From the NCBI GenBank assembly GCA_018814305.1, contig JAHJAA010000070.1, positions 1-52,349 on the forward strand: DNA of 52,349 bases, read 5' to 3'. Positions 35,171-43,948 of this stretch are shown one piece after another. The notes below the pieces were generated by a model. The model ran no database searches. It had not been told where the DNA came from and was given only the letters and a program-made list of their open reading frames with translations. Source of the stretch: Pseudomonadota bacterium (GTDB lineage Bacteria; Desulfobacterota; Desulfobulbia; Desulfobulbales; JAGXFP01). A program made the position numbers and the translations under genes. Numbering within the stretch: the stretch's first letter is position 1; each line of letters opens with the position of its first letter.

Positions 35171-36508
35171 ATGTTGAGGGACAAAAGACTACGCAACACA
35201 CTATTAATGTTGGCAATTCTAATACTACCGGCGGTTGGTTGGGCCGGAGACGAGACACCTCCGACCATCGTTTCCAACGCCGATGCAATCGCATCCGTTC
35301 AGACGAATCTAGACTATGTTTGGACCCTGGTGGCAGCAGCCCTGGTTTTTTTCATGCAGGCCGGCTTTGCCATGGTGGAATCCGGGTTCACCCGGGCCAA
35401 GAGCGCCATCAATATCATGATGAAAAATCTAATGGATTTCTCCATGGGCTCTATCTTCTTTTGGGCGATCGGATTTGGAGTTATGTTCGGCACAACGTCC
35501 ACCGGGTGGTTCGGCACCGACGGCTTCTTCTTGAGTGACTTCAAAGTCGGGGGGGATCCCTGGGTTCTGGCCTTCTGGATGTTCCAGGTCGTCTTCGCCG
35601 CAACGGCGGCAACAATTGTCTCCGGCGCAGTGGCCGAACGGATCAAATTCACCTCGTACCTGATATACAGCGCCGCTATCTGCGCCTTTATCTATCCGGT
35701 ATTCGGTAGCTGGGCCTGGGGAAGCCTGTTCCATGGGAACGGCTGGCTGGAAGGACTGGGTTTTATTGATTTTGCCGGATCCACCGTGGTCCATTCCATC
35801 GGCGGCTGGGCCGCCCTGGCCGGAGCCATCGCCCTTGGTCCCCGGATCGGCAAATTCGGCAAGGACGGACGCGTCAAGGCTATCCCCGGCCACAATATTC
35901 CCATGGCCGCCTGTGGTGTCTTTATTCTCTGGCTGGGTTGGTTCGGGTTCAACCCCGGTTCTACCACGGCTGGAAGCACCGATATCGCGATGATTTTTGT
36001 CAACACCAACCTGGCTGCGGCTGCCGGCTCAATTGCGGCCATGGTCACTGCCTGGACCATCTTTAAGAAACCAGATATTGGAATGAGCTTAAACGGTGCC
36101 CTGGCCGGCCTGGTCGGGATTACCGCCGGATGCGCCAACGTCACTCCGACCAGCTCGATTCTCATCGGGGCCATCGCCGGTGTACTGGTTGTTCTCTCGG
36201 TTATGTTCTTTGATCGCATCCACGTGGATGACCCCGTCGGCGCCGTCTCCGTCCACGGCGTCTGCGGCGCCTGGGGTACCCTGGCCGCAGGACTGTTTAA
36301 CATCGAAGGGGTCACCGCCAAGCTCATCATGACCCAGTTGACCGGAATCGGGGTCGCTTTTATCTGGTCCTTCGGTTGTGCCTTCATCCTGTTCAAGATC
36401 ATCGACATGACCATTGGCCTGAGGATTACCGAAGAAGAGGAAATGATCGGCGTCGATATCTCCGAACACGGCGGACATGCATACAACGACTTTCAGGTAA
36501 CCAAATAA
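35171..36508 (+). CDS. amtB: Ammonium transporter
   Basis: Inner-membrane ammonium channel of 445 residues. A cleavable signal peptide (LLMLAILILPAVGWAG) is followed by a periplasmic stretch and eleven expected helices. The Amt signature region (AGFAMVESGFTRAKSAINI and the conserved aromatic residues) is clear, and the pore twin histidines are His208 (STVVHSIGGW) and His362 (VSVHGVCGAWG). AGGAGG stands seven bases before the ATG. It follows glnB, whose product would regulate it. A perfect 11-base stem follows the stop codon before a small barrel gene on the same strand. Confidence 0.95.
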   Translation: MLRDKRLRNTLLMLAILILPAVGWAGDETPPTIVSNADAIASVQTNLDYVWTLVAAALVFFMQAGFAMVESGFTRAKSAINIMMKNLMDFSMGSIFFWAIGFGVMFGTTSTGWFGTDGFFLSDFKVGGDPWVLAFWMFQVVFAATAATIVSGAVAERIKFTSYLIYSAAICAFIYPVFGSWAWGSLFHGNGWLEGLGFIDFAGSTVVHSIGGWAALAGAIALGPRIGKFGKDGRVKAIPGHNIPMAACGVFILWLGWFGFNPGSTTAGSTDIAMIFVNTNLAAAAGSIAAMVTAWTIFKKPDIGMSLNGALAGLVGITAGCANVTPTSSILIGAIAGVLVVLSVMFFDRIHVDDPVGAVSVHGVCGAWGTLAAGLFNIEGVTAKLIMTQLTGIGVAFIWSFGCAFILFKIIDMTIGLRITEEEEMIGVDISEHGGHAYNDFQVTK

Positions 36509-36513
36509 CCAAC

Positions 36514-36551
36514 CCGGCTCTTCAAAAAGCAATCGCTTAATGAAGAGCCGG
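36514..36551 (+). terminator. Hairpin between amtB and the outer-membrane barrel gene
   Basis: CCGGCTCTTCA (36514-36524) pairs perfectly with 36541-36551; inside the loop AAGC/GCTT can extend the stem. No T-tract follows, so it may be an attenuator or mRNA-processing site lowering expression of the next gene rather than a full terminator. Confidence 0.55.
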
Positions 36552-36601
36552 AATCGAACTAAACTCATCAATCACCCCACTAAAATCAGAGGAGAATAAT
36601 T

Positions 36602-37348
36602 ATGCGAAGCGCAAACAAGAAGATGATAACAACCGGGATTCTGGCCCTCGGCCTGGTCGCGGCCATCCCCGCCGCAGTAATGGCGGAAGACAAACCTGAA
36701 GCGGATCTGACCATCGGTGCCTTGAGTAAATACGTCTGGCGGGGTTATGAGCTCTCCAAAGACAGTGTAGTGCTTCAACCGTCGATGTCAGTTAGCTACA
36801 AAGGTGTCGGGGTCAATCTTTGGGGAAATCTGGATACCGACTCTGCCGCCGCCGGTGACACTTCCAAATGGAATGAAACCGACATGACCGTCTCGTATGA
36901 TGGTTCGGCTGGGATCATCGGCTACGGGGCCGGCTGGATTTATTACGCCCTCGACGGTGTTGAAGACTCCCAGGAGTTCTACGCCAGCATCAGCGTCGAT
37001 ACCTTATTAAGCCCCACCCTGACCGTTTATTATGATTGTGCCAATTATACCGGCGTGTATGTCTCAGCAGCCATCGGCCACTCCTTCGGGATCACCAAGG
37101 ACTTAAGTCTTGACCTGGGCGCCGCACTTGGCTACATGGATGACCTGGACAACTACAGTGCCCTCCATGACGGACAGCTCTCTGCTTCAATGACCTTTCC
37201 GTTAACTGAGATGATCTCGATTACCCCTGAAGTTCACTACTCAATGCCCTTAAGCACCGATGCCGAAGACGCCATCCAGGCGGCCAGTTTTGACGGCAGC
37301 AGCGACTCCTTCGTGTATGGCGGAATCTCAACCAGCTTCTCATTCTAA
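36602..37348 (+). CDS. Small outer-membrane beta-barrel, TorF/Gcw_chp-like
   Basis: A 248-residue exported protein with a signal peptide (ILALGLVAAIPAAVMAED) and alternating strands ending in the outer-membrane C-terminal pattern (YGGISTSFSF, final Phe). The strand region LTIGALSKYVWRGYELSKDS and GVNLWGN recalls the Gcw_chp/TorF family of putative porins, some of which lie near amtB-glnK in related bacteria. GAGGAG precedes the ATG. Located 93 bases after amtB on the same strand and separated by a hairpin, it may help nitrogen compounds cross the outer membrane; that role is inference. The barrel assignment is better supported than the family name. Confidence 0.75.
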   Translation: MRSANKKMITTGILALGLVAAIPAAVMAEDKPEADLTIGALSKYVWRGYELSKDSVVLQPSMSVSYKGVGVNLWGNLDTDSAAAGDTSKWNETDMTVSYDGSAGIIGYGAGWIYYALDGVEDSQEFYASISVDTLLSPTLTVYYDCANYTGVYVSAAIGHSFGITKDLSLDLGAALGYMDDLDNYSALHDGQLSASMTFPLTEMISITPEVHYSMPLSTDAEDAIQAASFDGSSDSFVYGGISTSFSF

Positions 37349-37356
37349 TGAAACAA

Positions 37357-37387
37357 GGGGGAGATCGGACCCACTCCGCTCTCCCCC
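37357..37387 (+). terminator. Strong hairpin after the outer-membrane barrel gene
   Basis: GGGGGAG (37357-37363) and CTCCCCC (37381-37387) with the inner stem CGGA/TCCG around CCCAC. Very stable, without a T-tract. Confidence 0.6.
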
Positions 37388-37413
37388 ACTTCACCCCATT
37401 CGATTTTCAATTT

Positions 37414-37490
37414 CCCGGGCGCCCGACTTTCTTCATCCTCAAAAACAAATTCTCCATCCCTCTCTTCATCCAAGAGGCAGGGCGCCCGGG
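37414..37490. repeat. GC-rich inverted repeat
   Basis: CCCGGGCGCCC (37414-37424) is inverted exactly as GGGCGCCCGGG (37480-37490), 55 bases apart. Both arms contain the palindrome GGGCGCCC. Purpose unknown; may be an additional transcription barrier or a remnant of a mobile repeat. Confidence 0.5.
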
Positions 37491-37768
37491 GATCCTTTCA
37501 GAATAGCCCATGGAATCAAGAAATAATTTGTTTGTTAGTTATTTGCCTCATAGCGAAACTCTGTTGATGATCCGAATCCTCGAATGAAAAGGCGAGGGTA
37601 AGGTCCTACACAGAAGCAGCCCCCTCATTTCACTTCCAATCCCAGCATCAATACTGGGCCTTGCCAGCCACATCATTGACCGCCCTTCAAGAATTTGTGC
37701 AATCAACCAAGCTCCCGGATTTCAATGATTTGTTCTATTGTAAGAATCAGGCAGGAGCCATAAAACAG

Positions 37769-37796
37769 CTTGGGCGGCCCATTTGGGTCGCCCAAG
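37769..37796 (-). terminator. Terminator of the cytochrome/porin operon
   Basis: CTTGGGCG (37769-37776) and CGCCCAAG (37789-37796) form an eight-base stem, with further pairing of CCCA/GGGT inside. On the minus strand it lies 40 bases beyond the last cytochrome stop codon and is followed by CTGTTTTATGG, a short T-rich tail. Confidence 0.7.
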
Positions 37797-37836
37797 CAAC
37801 AAACAAAACTTTAACTCATCAATAATTAAATCAATA

Positions 37837-38919
37837 TCACCATGGTCGTGCATTATGACAGGAAGCAGTACAGGTCACCCCGTCATAATTTGTCACCAAG
37901 GAGGAACCCCCGCCAACGGTTAGAGCAGGAAGCAACTCAAATCCCGACGAGGAGAGATTGCTCCAATGGGTCGGTCCACTACCGTCGACTCCGCCCTGCA
38001 GGATCGTAAGATTGTGGCAAAAAGTACAAAACATCTTCCTTTCAGCGACATGCTCATCGTGCTGTCCGGATGCAATCCCGCCGCCCTCAATTGCGTAAGA
38101 TGAATGACAACTTAAACAATAGTCGTTGCTTGAACTGGGAGCGGTGGTCGGGAGCGTTCCATCATACCAGTCAGGAGTCAGCTCTCCCCCATGGCAACTG
38201 ACCGCTGAACAGGTATGATACTGCGCACTATAGGCCGCCGTTGCACTCCCGGCATTGTACGCCGGGAGAAAATTGACTTCAGCCGGATAGTCCGGGGTCG
38301 TGGTAGTACCAACCCGATCATAGTGGGTCGACGATCCGCTCCCACCACCCTGATGACAGGCAGAGCAGTCGCCGGTATCCTGGGTCAGTCCAACGTGGCC
38401 AGCATGCTGTCCGGCCCGATTGGGCTGGGTAGCCGACGGTGTAACCCCGTCTGGAGGATAACTGTGGCAGGAGGAGCAGCCATTAGTGGTCAAGTCCATC
38501 TTGGGGGCAACCTGATGACAGGCCTGGCATGCTGGATCGATTCCCCCACCGGCCAAGGTGTGACAGCCGACACAGTCGAGGGTTGCATTAATTGCCTGGG
38601 TGGCGTGCTCCGTCGGCAGCAACCAACTATCCCCAACAGCATGCGATGCCTGCCCGGGCCCATCGGCATGACAGCCAACGCCTTCGAAATTCACAGAATA
38701 ACAACTGGGCGGCGAGGCAGGACCATCCTGACCCTGAGCCACCACATGGCATCCTCCACAATCAACCCCAAAGGCATCCAAGGTCGTATCGGTCCGGTGA
38801 AGACGGTACCAATCAGTGGGGTGAACCTCTTCGGACGCTTCAAAATTGCCATCAGAACAACCGGCAAGCAGAGCAGTTGCCGAAAGGACCAGAATGGCTG
38901 AATAAAAAGAATTCTTCAT
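37837..38919 (-). CDS. Multiheme c-type cytochrome lipoprotein
   Basis: A 360-residue exported lipoprotein (signal peptide ending LLAGC). Seven canonical CxxCH haem sites are visible: CGGCH, CVGCH, CQACH, CSSCH, CSACH, CLSCH and CTFCH. Two further sites have longer spacing: CSAVSCH (C-x4-CH) and CTASCH (C-x3-CH) at the C-terminus; a CYSVNFEGVGCH stretch is less likely. The CSAVSCH plus CLSCH pairing recalls the C4xCH/CxxCH domain of Geobacter cytochromes. Probably outer-membrane anchored and able to pass electrons. Last gene of a three-gene unit with a pentahaem cytochrome and a porin-like barrel upstream. Confidence 0.9.
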   Translation of the reverse strand: MKNSFYSAILVLSATALLAGCSDGNFEASEEVHPTDWYRLHRTDTTLDAFGVDCGGCHVVAQGQDGPASPPSCYSVNFEGVGCHADGPGQASHAVGDSWLLPTEHATQAINATLDCVGCHTLAGGGIDPACQACHQVAPKMDLTTNGCSSCHSYPPDGVTPSATQPNRAGQHAGHVGLTQDTGDCSACHQGGGSGSSTHYDRVGTTTTPDYPAEVNFLPAYNAGSATAAYSAQYHTCSAVSCHGGELTPDWYDGTLPTTAPSSSNDYCLSCHSSYAIEGGGIASGQHDEHVAERKMFCTFCHNLTILQGGVDGSGPTHWSNLSSSGFELLPALTVGGGSSLVTNYDGVTCTASCHNARPW

Positions 38920-38938
38920 TGTAATTTCCTCTCCTCAA

Positions 38939-39415
38939 TTACCCATGGCATGGGGCGCAAGTGGTCGCGGTTTTGGGATTGCGATGACAGCGGATACAAG
39001 ATGTAGGATCAAGACTTCCTTCGATCCGATGCCTGGTGATCCAGTCTCCTCGATGGGGAGAACGACGGTAGGTGGCGGACGGATCCTTGACTGAAGGGGT
39101 CAATTCAACGCTGGTGGAGGCATGGCAGTCGTTGCAGAAATTCTGCTGGTGGCACATGGAGCAGACCCGACTACCCTGATACGCCTGCTGCCGATGGTTA
39201 TCGCCAAAGAAGGTATCGTGATTGAACCGCTGCCAGTTGAAATTTTCGTTGCGGGCCTCATGGCAATCGGTGCAGATGGGGGGACGTTTACCAAGACCAG
39301 CATCGGCCGGATGCTGCAGGGGCGGAGTCCACTCGGCCCGAAGAGCGACACAGGCGGTCATAACCAGTGCCAACAATAACAAAAAGGAAAACCCGGATAT
39401 TTTTTTCAGCATCAT
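38939..39415 (-). CDS. Pentaheme c-type cytochrome lipoprotein
   Basis: A 158-residue exported protein with a lipobox-like end to its signal (ALVMTAC). Five CxxCH motifs are seen: CTDCH, CSMCH, CNDCH, CIRCH and CAPCH, with additional His residues (FNHDTF, DNHRQQ, SPHRGDW) suited as distal ligands. AGGAG lies just before the ATG. The stop is 19 bases from the next cytochrome gene and the start is 34 bases from the barrel gene, so the three are one operon. A likely periplasmic-side electron carrier for a conduit through the outer membrane; the position is inferred. Confidence 0.9.
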   Translation of the reverse strand: MMLKKISGFSFLLLLALVMTACVALRAEWTPPLQHPADAGLGKRPPICTDCHEARNENFNWQRFNHDTFFGDNHRQQAYQGSRVCSMCHQQNFCNDCHASTSVELTPSVKDPSATYRRSPHRGDWITRHRIEGSLDPTSCIRCHRNPKTATTCAPCHG

Positions 39416-39449
39416 AATTTCTCCTGATCAAATGGCCTTGTCGACATCT

Positions 39450-40733
39450 CTACTCATGATCGTAACGATAGGTGACGGAAAACAATCCCCGCAAATCAGC
39501 ATCAAAATAAGGATCGCGACTATAATCTGCGGAAAGCTCAACCTCAACCGCCTCATCAAGAAAATCTCTGCCGACCCCAAGCGAAACAAACAGGGAATCA
39601 TCCTTGCCGTATATGGGCTGATCGTATCGCGCCCAAACCACGTCCCCGGACATGAAACCGATTCCGTATTCCTCCAACCCATCCAGGTAGCCGAAGAGAC
39701 GGGTCAGCAGATATTTCTGTTTATCGAGATCGCCCTTCATATATCCGACCTCCACCCCAACCTGGGTAAGTTCTGCACCATGCCAGGTCACCAGCCCGGA
39801 AGCATACTCGGAACCATTCATCCGGTCGTAATCATTCCCCTTAATTTTGAGAGCAAGATCGATGGCATCGGAATATTTCCACGTGGTGTCAAGCCCAATG
39901 ACCCGTAATTTTTCCCCGTTTATCGCCAGAACCCGGAAAGGATTGACCGTGTTCACCCCGGTACCGAAGTAATGCTCGTAATCGTACTCACCGAAATAAG
40001 GACGAATCAAGACGGGATTGAGGGGTATCTGTAACTCGTAGGAATGTTCCGCCCACCCTTTGCTGTCGAGATTCCGGTTCGAAAATCCGGAGAGGCTGAT
40101 ATTGGCGGGCAGGAAAAGGGAAAGGTCAAGCCCGAGTGCTTCCTCGGCTATCACATTATTATTTTCCAGGTTTTTGTAAGATACGCCCAATTCACCGAAG
40201 CGTCCCTGATGGATCCCTAGACGGCCACCATAGATGAGGTCGTCGGTGCGTCCATTGTCAGAGGAAAAACCAACCGGCTGCCCTCCGTAGACTAAAGCCA
40301 CCAGCCATGGACCAAGATCACCACTGAGCTGTAAGCCGTCGATGGCATCGTTGCCAACGCCACCGGCTACGGTCTGGCGTCCAACCCTTAAATCCAAGCC
40401 ACTTTCAGGATCGGCATATTGGAGGTAACCATACAACAGTTCTCCATCTTCCCGGTGTTCGAAGAACTCGTTATCAGCAAAATCTAATCTTCCCCAGCCA
40501 TATGAATGAAAGGAAAAACCTTTTTCCTGAAGCTGACCGGCATCGATCCGGAGATACTCGTATCCCGGTGCCACCATTTGGCCTTCAACACCGCCGATAT
40601 CTCGTTCCATCCCATATATACGGGTATCCGACTGGATATGAATTTCGACGGCCGGAAGCGTCACTGGCATCCCGACGATCAATGCCAGACCGGCCATCAC
40701 TGTCGCACGAGAAGAAGAAAGTCTCAATTTCAT
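39450..40733 (-). CDS. Outer-membrane beta-barrel (porin-like) of the cytochrome operon
   Basis: A 427-residue exported protein: signal peptide (ATVMAGLALIVGMPVTLPAVE), then many alternating 9-12 residue strands (YGYLQYADPESGLDLRVGRQTV; LGVSYKNLENNNV; VGYMKGDLDKQKYLLTRLFGY) and a C-terminal barrel strand ending VTYRYDHE. This is the composition of outer-membrane porins or electron-conduit barrels. The ATG at 40733 is about 11 bases after GGAGGG; an earlier in-frame start is unlikely. First in the operon with two multihaem lipoproteins, the arrangement of porin-cytochrome complexes in Geobacter-type bacteria. No detailed homology to a named porin was established. Confidence 0.82.
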   Translation of the reverse strand: MKLRLSSSRATVMAGLALIVGMPVTLPAVEIHIQSDTRIYGMERDIGGVEGQMVAPGYEYLRIDAGQLQEKGFSFHSYGWGRLDFADNEFFEHREDGELLYGYLQYADPESGLDLRVGRQTVAGGVGNDAIDGLQLSGDLGPWLVALVYGGQPVGFSSDNGRTDDLIYGGRLGIHQGRFGELGVSYKNLENNNVIAEEALGLDLSLFLPANISLSGFSNRNLDSKGWAEHSYELQIPLNPVLIRPYFGEYDYEHYFGTGVNTVNPFRVLAINGEKLRVIGLDTTWKYSDAIDLALKIKGNDYDRMNGSEYASGLVTWHGAELTQVGVEVGYMKGDLDKQKYLLTRLFGYLDGLEEYGIGFMSGDVVWARYDQPIYGKDDSLFVSLGVGRDFLDEAVEVELSADYSRDPYFDADLRGLFSVTYRYDHE

Positions 40734-40763
40734 ACGATTCAACCCTCCTTTCTTAGAACCTAA

Positions 40764-40791
40764 CCGACAAAGTCGGCGTTTCCTCAGAAAC
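40764..40791 (-). promoter_or_regulatory. Twin small hairpins in the leader of the porin-like gene
   Basis: CCGAC-AAA-GTCGG (40764-40776) and GTTTC-CTCA-GAAAC (40778-40791) sit side by side about 35 bases upstream of the start codon. They could stabilise the mRNA or be protein-binding sites. Confidence 0.35.
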
Positions 40792-41231
40792 AGACTGGAC
40801 AACACAGCCCACATCGGTCGCATCAGTGACTCTGTATTGCCCTGATCATAACATCTGGACGTTGCCCTCTATCGCTCCTAATCCCGCCACCGGGAAACAA
40901 AGCCTGCAAGCACGAGCCACCAAAGTAAACGACTTATTTAACTATACGCAAGGGATTTTTGCCTGATCTGAAAAAAGGGCAAATTGACCAGGCCATTTCC
41001 GTCCTTCAGCACTACTAATGGGAGAGGCTCCTGCTAACGATTTCGATACAGCAGCAGCGTATAGGTCATACGTAAGACAGCCTGATCGCGGAAAGATTCG
41101 ACACCGTGTGAGCCAGTTACAACACCGGTGGTTATTCGTATTGCGGTGGCCATGGGGTGGTAGATACGCCAAAACAAGAACACCGTACTCCCAACGCACC
41201 GGATGCCCCAATTTTGAATTGACTCTATTGT

Positions 41232-41266
41232 TCCAGTAAATTTCAGTAGTCCAAATTTTTACTGGA
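41232..41266 (-). terminator. Candidate terminator after the acyltransferase gene
   Basis: TCCAGTAAA (41232-41240) and TTTACTGGA (41258-41266) form a perfect nine-base stem eight bases past the minus-strand stop codon. The tail has few T, so confidence is moderate. Confidence 0.45.
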
Positions 41267-41273
41267 CCAACAT

Positions 41274-41954
41274 CTAATGCTCCCTGCGCCCCACAGCCCC
41301 CCAGGCCTGGTCATATGTGAGGTTCAACCTTCCTTCGAGTTCCAGCCGAAACCTTTCCAGATCACCGGACTTCAACCCTTCCGGAACTGAGAGGGGAAGT
41401 CCGTAGGTCATGATGATTCTCGAAAAAGGCTTCGGAAGAACGGTGCGGTCCCAACTCCGAAAAGCCCAATAGCGATCAGCCGCGCAACACACCGGCAAAA
41501 TCGGCACTCCGGTCCGACTGGCCAAAAGGATGACTCCGGCCTGAACCTTCCGCGCCGGCCCCTGGGAACCGTCGGCCACAATCACCCCATTATGTCCCTC
41601 ATCAACGATGGCGGCAGTCATCCCTTTCAGGGCCTGAATCCCCCCCTTCCCCCGAGATCCGCGAACCGTGGCAATCCCGATCCTCTTTAGAATCCGGGCA
41701 ATATACTCACCGTCCTTACTGCCGCTGACCATGGCCACCCATTTCAGCCCCTGGGATCGATGGACCACAAAAAATACTCCATAATGCCAGAGGGCTGCAA
41801 TATAGGGTCGCCCCCCCGCTTCCAAGAGACGCACGTTTTCCCGACCGATCTCCCTAACCCGGCACGACCCGTAAATCAGCCGGGTCAGCCCCTGAAAAAT
41901 GAACGGCGCCAACCAGAGGCTCAAAGGATATAACACTTTCTTTTTCAGAGACAT
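41274..41954 (-). CDS. DUF374-type lysophospholipid acyltransferase family protein
   Basis: A 226-residue membrane-associated protein of the DUF374 branch of acyltransferases. Residues 10-30 are hydrophobic; ALWHYGVFF supplies the family Trp-His, followed by [33 protein letters not shown] and [22 protein letters not shown], matching the family blocks. Members add acyl chains to lipid A or related lipids; the exact acceptor is unknown. The gene begins 10 bases inside the 3' end of uvrB, so its translation is probably coupled to it. Confidence 0.88.
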   Translation of the reverse strand: MSLKKKVLYPLSLWLAPFIFQGLTRLIYGSCRVREIGRENVRLLEAGGRPYIAALWHYGVFFVVHRSQGLKWVAMVSGSKDGEYIARILKRIGIATVRGSRGKGGIQALKGMTAAIVDEGHNGVIVADGSQGPARKVQAGVILLASRTGVPILPVCCAADRYWAFRSWDRTVLPKPFSRIIMTYGLPLSVPEGLKSGDLERFRLELEGRLNLTYDQAWGAVGRREH

Positions 41955-43948
41955 AACAACTCCCTGGCCTTCAGTTCACGGATCCGATCCCGCAAACGGG
42001 CCGCCTCTTCAAAGGCCAGATCGGCCGCAGCCCGCTCCATTGCCCGCTGAAGGCTCTTGATCTCTTTCCGGATTTCCTCGACACTCTTATATTCAGCTAT
42101 CATTTCAGCAACCTCCACCGGTGGGGTGGCATAGTCCTGTTCGTAGATGGTGGCCATGATATCCTTAATTGAGGAACTGATCGTGGTGGGAGTGATTCCG
42201 TGCTCTTCATTATAGGCATTCTGCAGGATCCGCCGACGAGCGGTTTCATCCAGGGTCTTCCGGATGGAACCGGTAATCTGATCGGCATACATGATGACCC
42301 GACCGTTGGCATTCCGGGCCGCCCGTCCACAGGTCTGGATAAGGGAACGCTCACTGCGAAGAAAACCTTCTTTATCGGCATCAAGGATCGCCACTAGAGA
42401 GACCTCCGGAATGTCCAGTCCTTCCCGCAGAAGATTGATCCCGATCAATACATGGTATTCCAAGCGGCGCAGATCCCGAATCAACTCCATTCGATCCAGG
42501 GTCTTGATATCGGAATGCATATAACGGACCTTGACCCCGAGGTTCCCGTAATATTCGGTGAGATCCTCGGACATTCTCTTGGTCAGGGTGGTGACCAGGA
42601 CCGCCTCGTTACGGTCAACCCTTTGGCGGATCTCTTCCAGCAGGTCATCCACCTGGGATGAAGCTGGCCGAACCTCGATCTCTGGGTCCATCAGACCGGT
42701 GGGGCGAATAATCTGTTCAACTACCCTGCCCCCAGCCCGTTCGAACTCATACTCTCCGGGAGTTGCTGAGACATAAACCACCTGATTGACCCTTTCGGTG
42801 AACTCCTCAAAACGCAATGGTCGATTATCAAGGGCGGAAGGGAGTCTAAAACCGAACTCAACCAGGGTCTTCTTCCGGGATTGATCCCCCCGATACATCC
42901 CCCTGACCTGGGGAACGGCGATATGACTCTCGTCGATGAACAGCAGGAAATCAGGCGGGAAATAATCCAGCAGGGTAGGCGGCGGTTCGCCCTCGTTCCG
43001 ACCGGTCAGATACCGGCTGTAGTTTTCAATACCGTTGCAGTACCCCAACTCTTCCATCATCTCCAGGTCAAAATTGGTTCGCTGCTCAATCCGCTGGGCC
43101 TCCAGGAGTCTGTTCTCTTGCTCAAAGAGGGCAATATGTGTTCGGAGCTCTTCCCGAATGGCGGTTGACGCCACCAGCAAGCGTTCTCGGGAGGTAACGA
43201 AGTGGCTGGAAGCAAAGACCATCAGCTCATCAACCCGGCTTAGAACGACGCCCCGCAGAGGATCAATGATGGAAATAGCCTCGATCTCATCACCGAACAT
43301 TTCCACCCGTACGGCCCGTTCCTCTTCGTAGGCAGGGAAGATCTCGATCACCTCGCCCCGAGCCCGGAAGGTACCGCGGTGAAACGACAAATCATTACGC
43401 TCATAGAGCATGGCAACCAGCTGCCGTTTGATGTCATCTACCGGATAGGTCTCCCCTTTCTTCAAGAAGAGATGGATGCTCTGGTACTCTTCCGGCGAGC
43501 CCAAGCCATAAATGCAGGAAACCGAAGCCACGATGATCACATCAGGGCGGGTCAGCAAGGAGCGGGTGGCGGAATGACGCATCTTATCAATGGCATCATT
43601 AATTGCGGAATCCTTTTCGATATAGGTATCGGATTGGGGGATGTAGGCCTCAGGCTGATAATAGTCATAATAACTAACGAAATACTCCACCGCATTTTCG
43701 GGGAACAGATCCTTAAATTCCGAATAGAGCTGGGCCGCCAGGGTCTTATTAGGGGCTAGGACCAAGGAGGGGCGCCCAATTTCTGCGATGATCCGGGCCA
43801 TGGTAAAGGTCTTGCCCGAACCGGTCACCCCCAGGAGAACCTGATCTTTTTCGCCTTGGCGGAGTCCTCTGACCAGGGTTTCAATGGCTGCCGGCTGATC
43901 ACCGGCCGCCTCGAATGTGGTGTTCATCCGGAACATTAACTGTCTCAC
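41945..43948 (-). CDS. uvrB: Excinuclease ABC subunit B
   Basis: Damage-verifying helicase-like subunit of nucleotide excision repair. The 667-residue protein has [12 protein letters not shown], Walker [13 protein letters not shown], the beta-hairpin region [29 protein letters not shown], helicase motif VI ([12 protein letters not shown]) and a C-terminal UVR domain ([24 protein letters not shown]). The frame opens at a GTG (43948) whose bases overlap the thiL stop; an ATG at 43936 is equally possible and closer to the usual UvrB N-terminus. Lies between thiL and the acyltransferase gene on the same strand. Confidence 0.97.
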   Translation of the reverse strand: MRQLMFRMNTTFEAAGDQPAAIETLVRGLRQGEKDQVLLGVTGSGKTFTMARIIAEIGRPSLVLAPNKTLAAQLYSEFKDLFPENAVEYFVSYYDYYQPEAYIPQSDTYIEKDSAINDAIDKMRHSATRSLLTRPDVIIVASVSCIYGLGSPEEYQSIHLFLKKGETYPVDDIKRQLVAMLYERNDLSFHRGTFRARGEVIEIFPAYEEERAVRVEMFGDEIEAISIIDPLRGVVLSRVDELMVFASSHFVTSRERLLVASTAIREELRTHIALFEQENRLLEAQRIEQRTNFDLEMMEELGYCNGIENYSRYLTGRNEGEPPPTLLDYFPPDFLLFIDESHIAVPQVRGMYRGDQSRKKTLVEFGFRLPSALDNRPLRFEEFTERVNQVVYVSATPGEYEFERAGGRVVEQIIRPTGLMDPEIEVRPASSQVDDLLEEIRQRVDRNEAVLVTTLTKRMSEDLTEYYGNLGVKVRYMHSDIKTLDRMELIRDLRRLEYHVLIGINLLREGLDIPEVSLVAILDADKEGFLRSERSLIQTCGRAARNANGRVIMYADQITGSIRKTLDETARRRILQNAYNEEHGITPTTISSSIKDIMATIYEQDYATPPVEVAEMIAEYKSVEEIRKEIKSLQRAMERAAADLAFEEAARLRDRIRELKARELLCL

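Larger units (their letters stand above)
37349..37836. other. Convergent intergenic region with several hairpins
   Basis: 488 bases between convergent genes. They contain the hairpin after the barrel gene, a GC-rich long-range inverted repeat and the terminator of the cytochrome operon, all listed separately. An 84-codon stretch (37571-37825) is open on the plus strand but has no plausible start at its beginning and runs through the terminator. Confidence 0.45.
40734..41273. other. Unexplained 540-base intergenic region
   Basis: Contains the leader of the barrel gene with two small hairpins (40764-40791) and, further right, about 300 bases (40960-41240) open in several frames on both strands without ribosome-binding sites or recognisable domains. 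It may be a remnant of a lost gene; nothing could be matched by eye. Confidence 0.4.

Noticed and set aside
37571-37825. 84-codon plus-strand frame without stops (…ALPATSLTALQEF…)
   Set aside because: No plausible start at its beginning, it runs through the terminator hairpin of the opposite operon, and it matches nothing recognised.
40942-41239. Overlapping frames of 89 (minus) and 73 (plus) codons considered as genes or transposase remnants
   Set aside because: No ribosome-binding sites, no domain, no inverted terminal repeats or target duplication seen.
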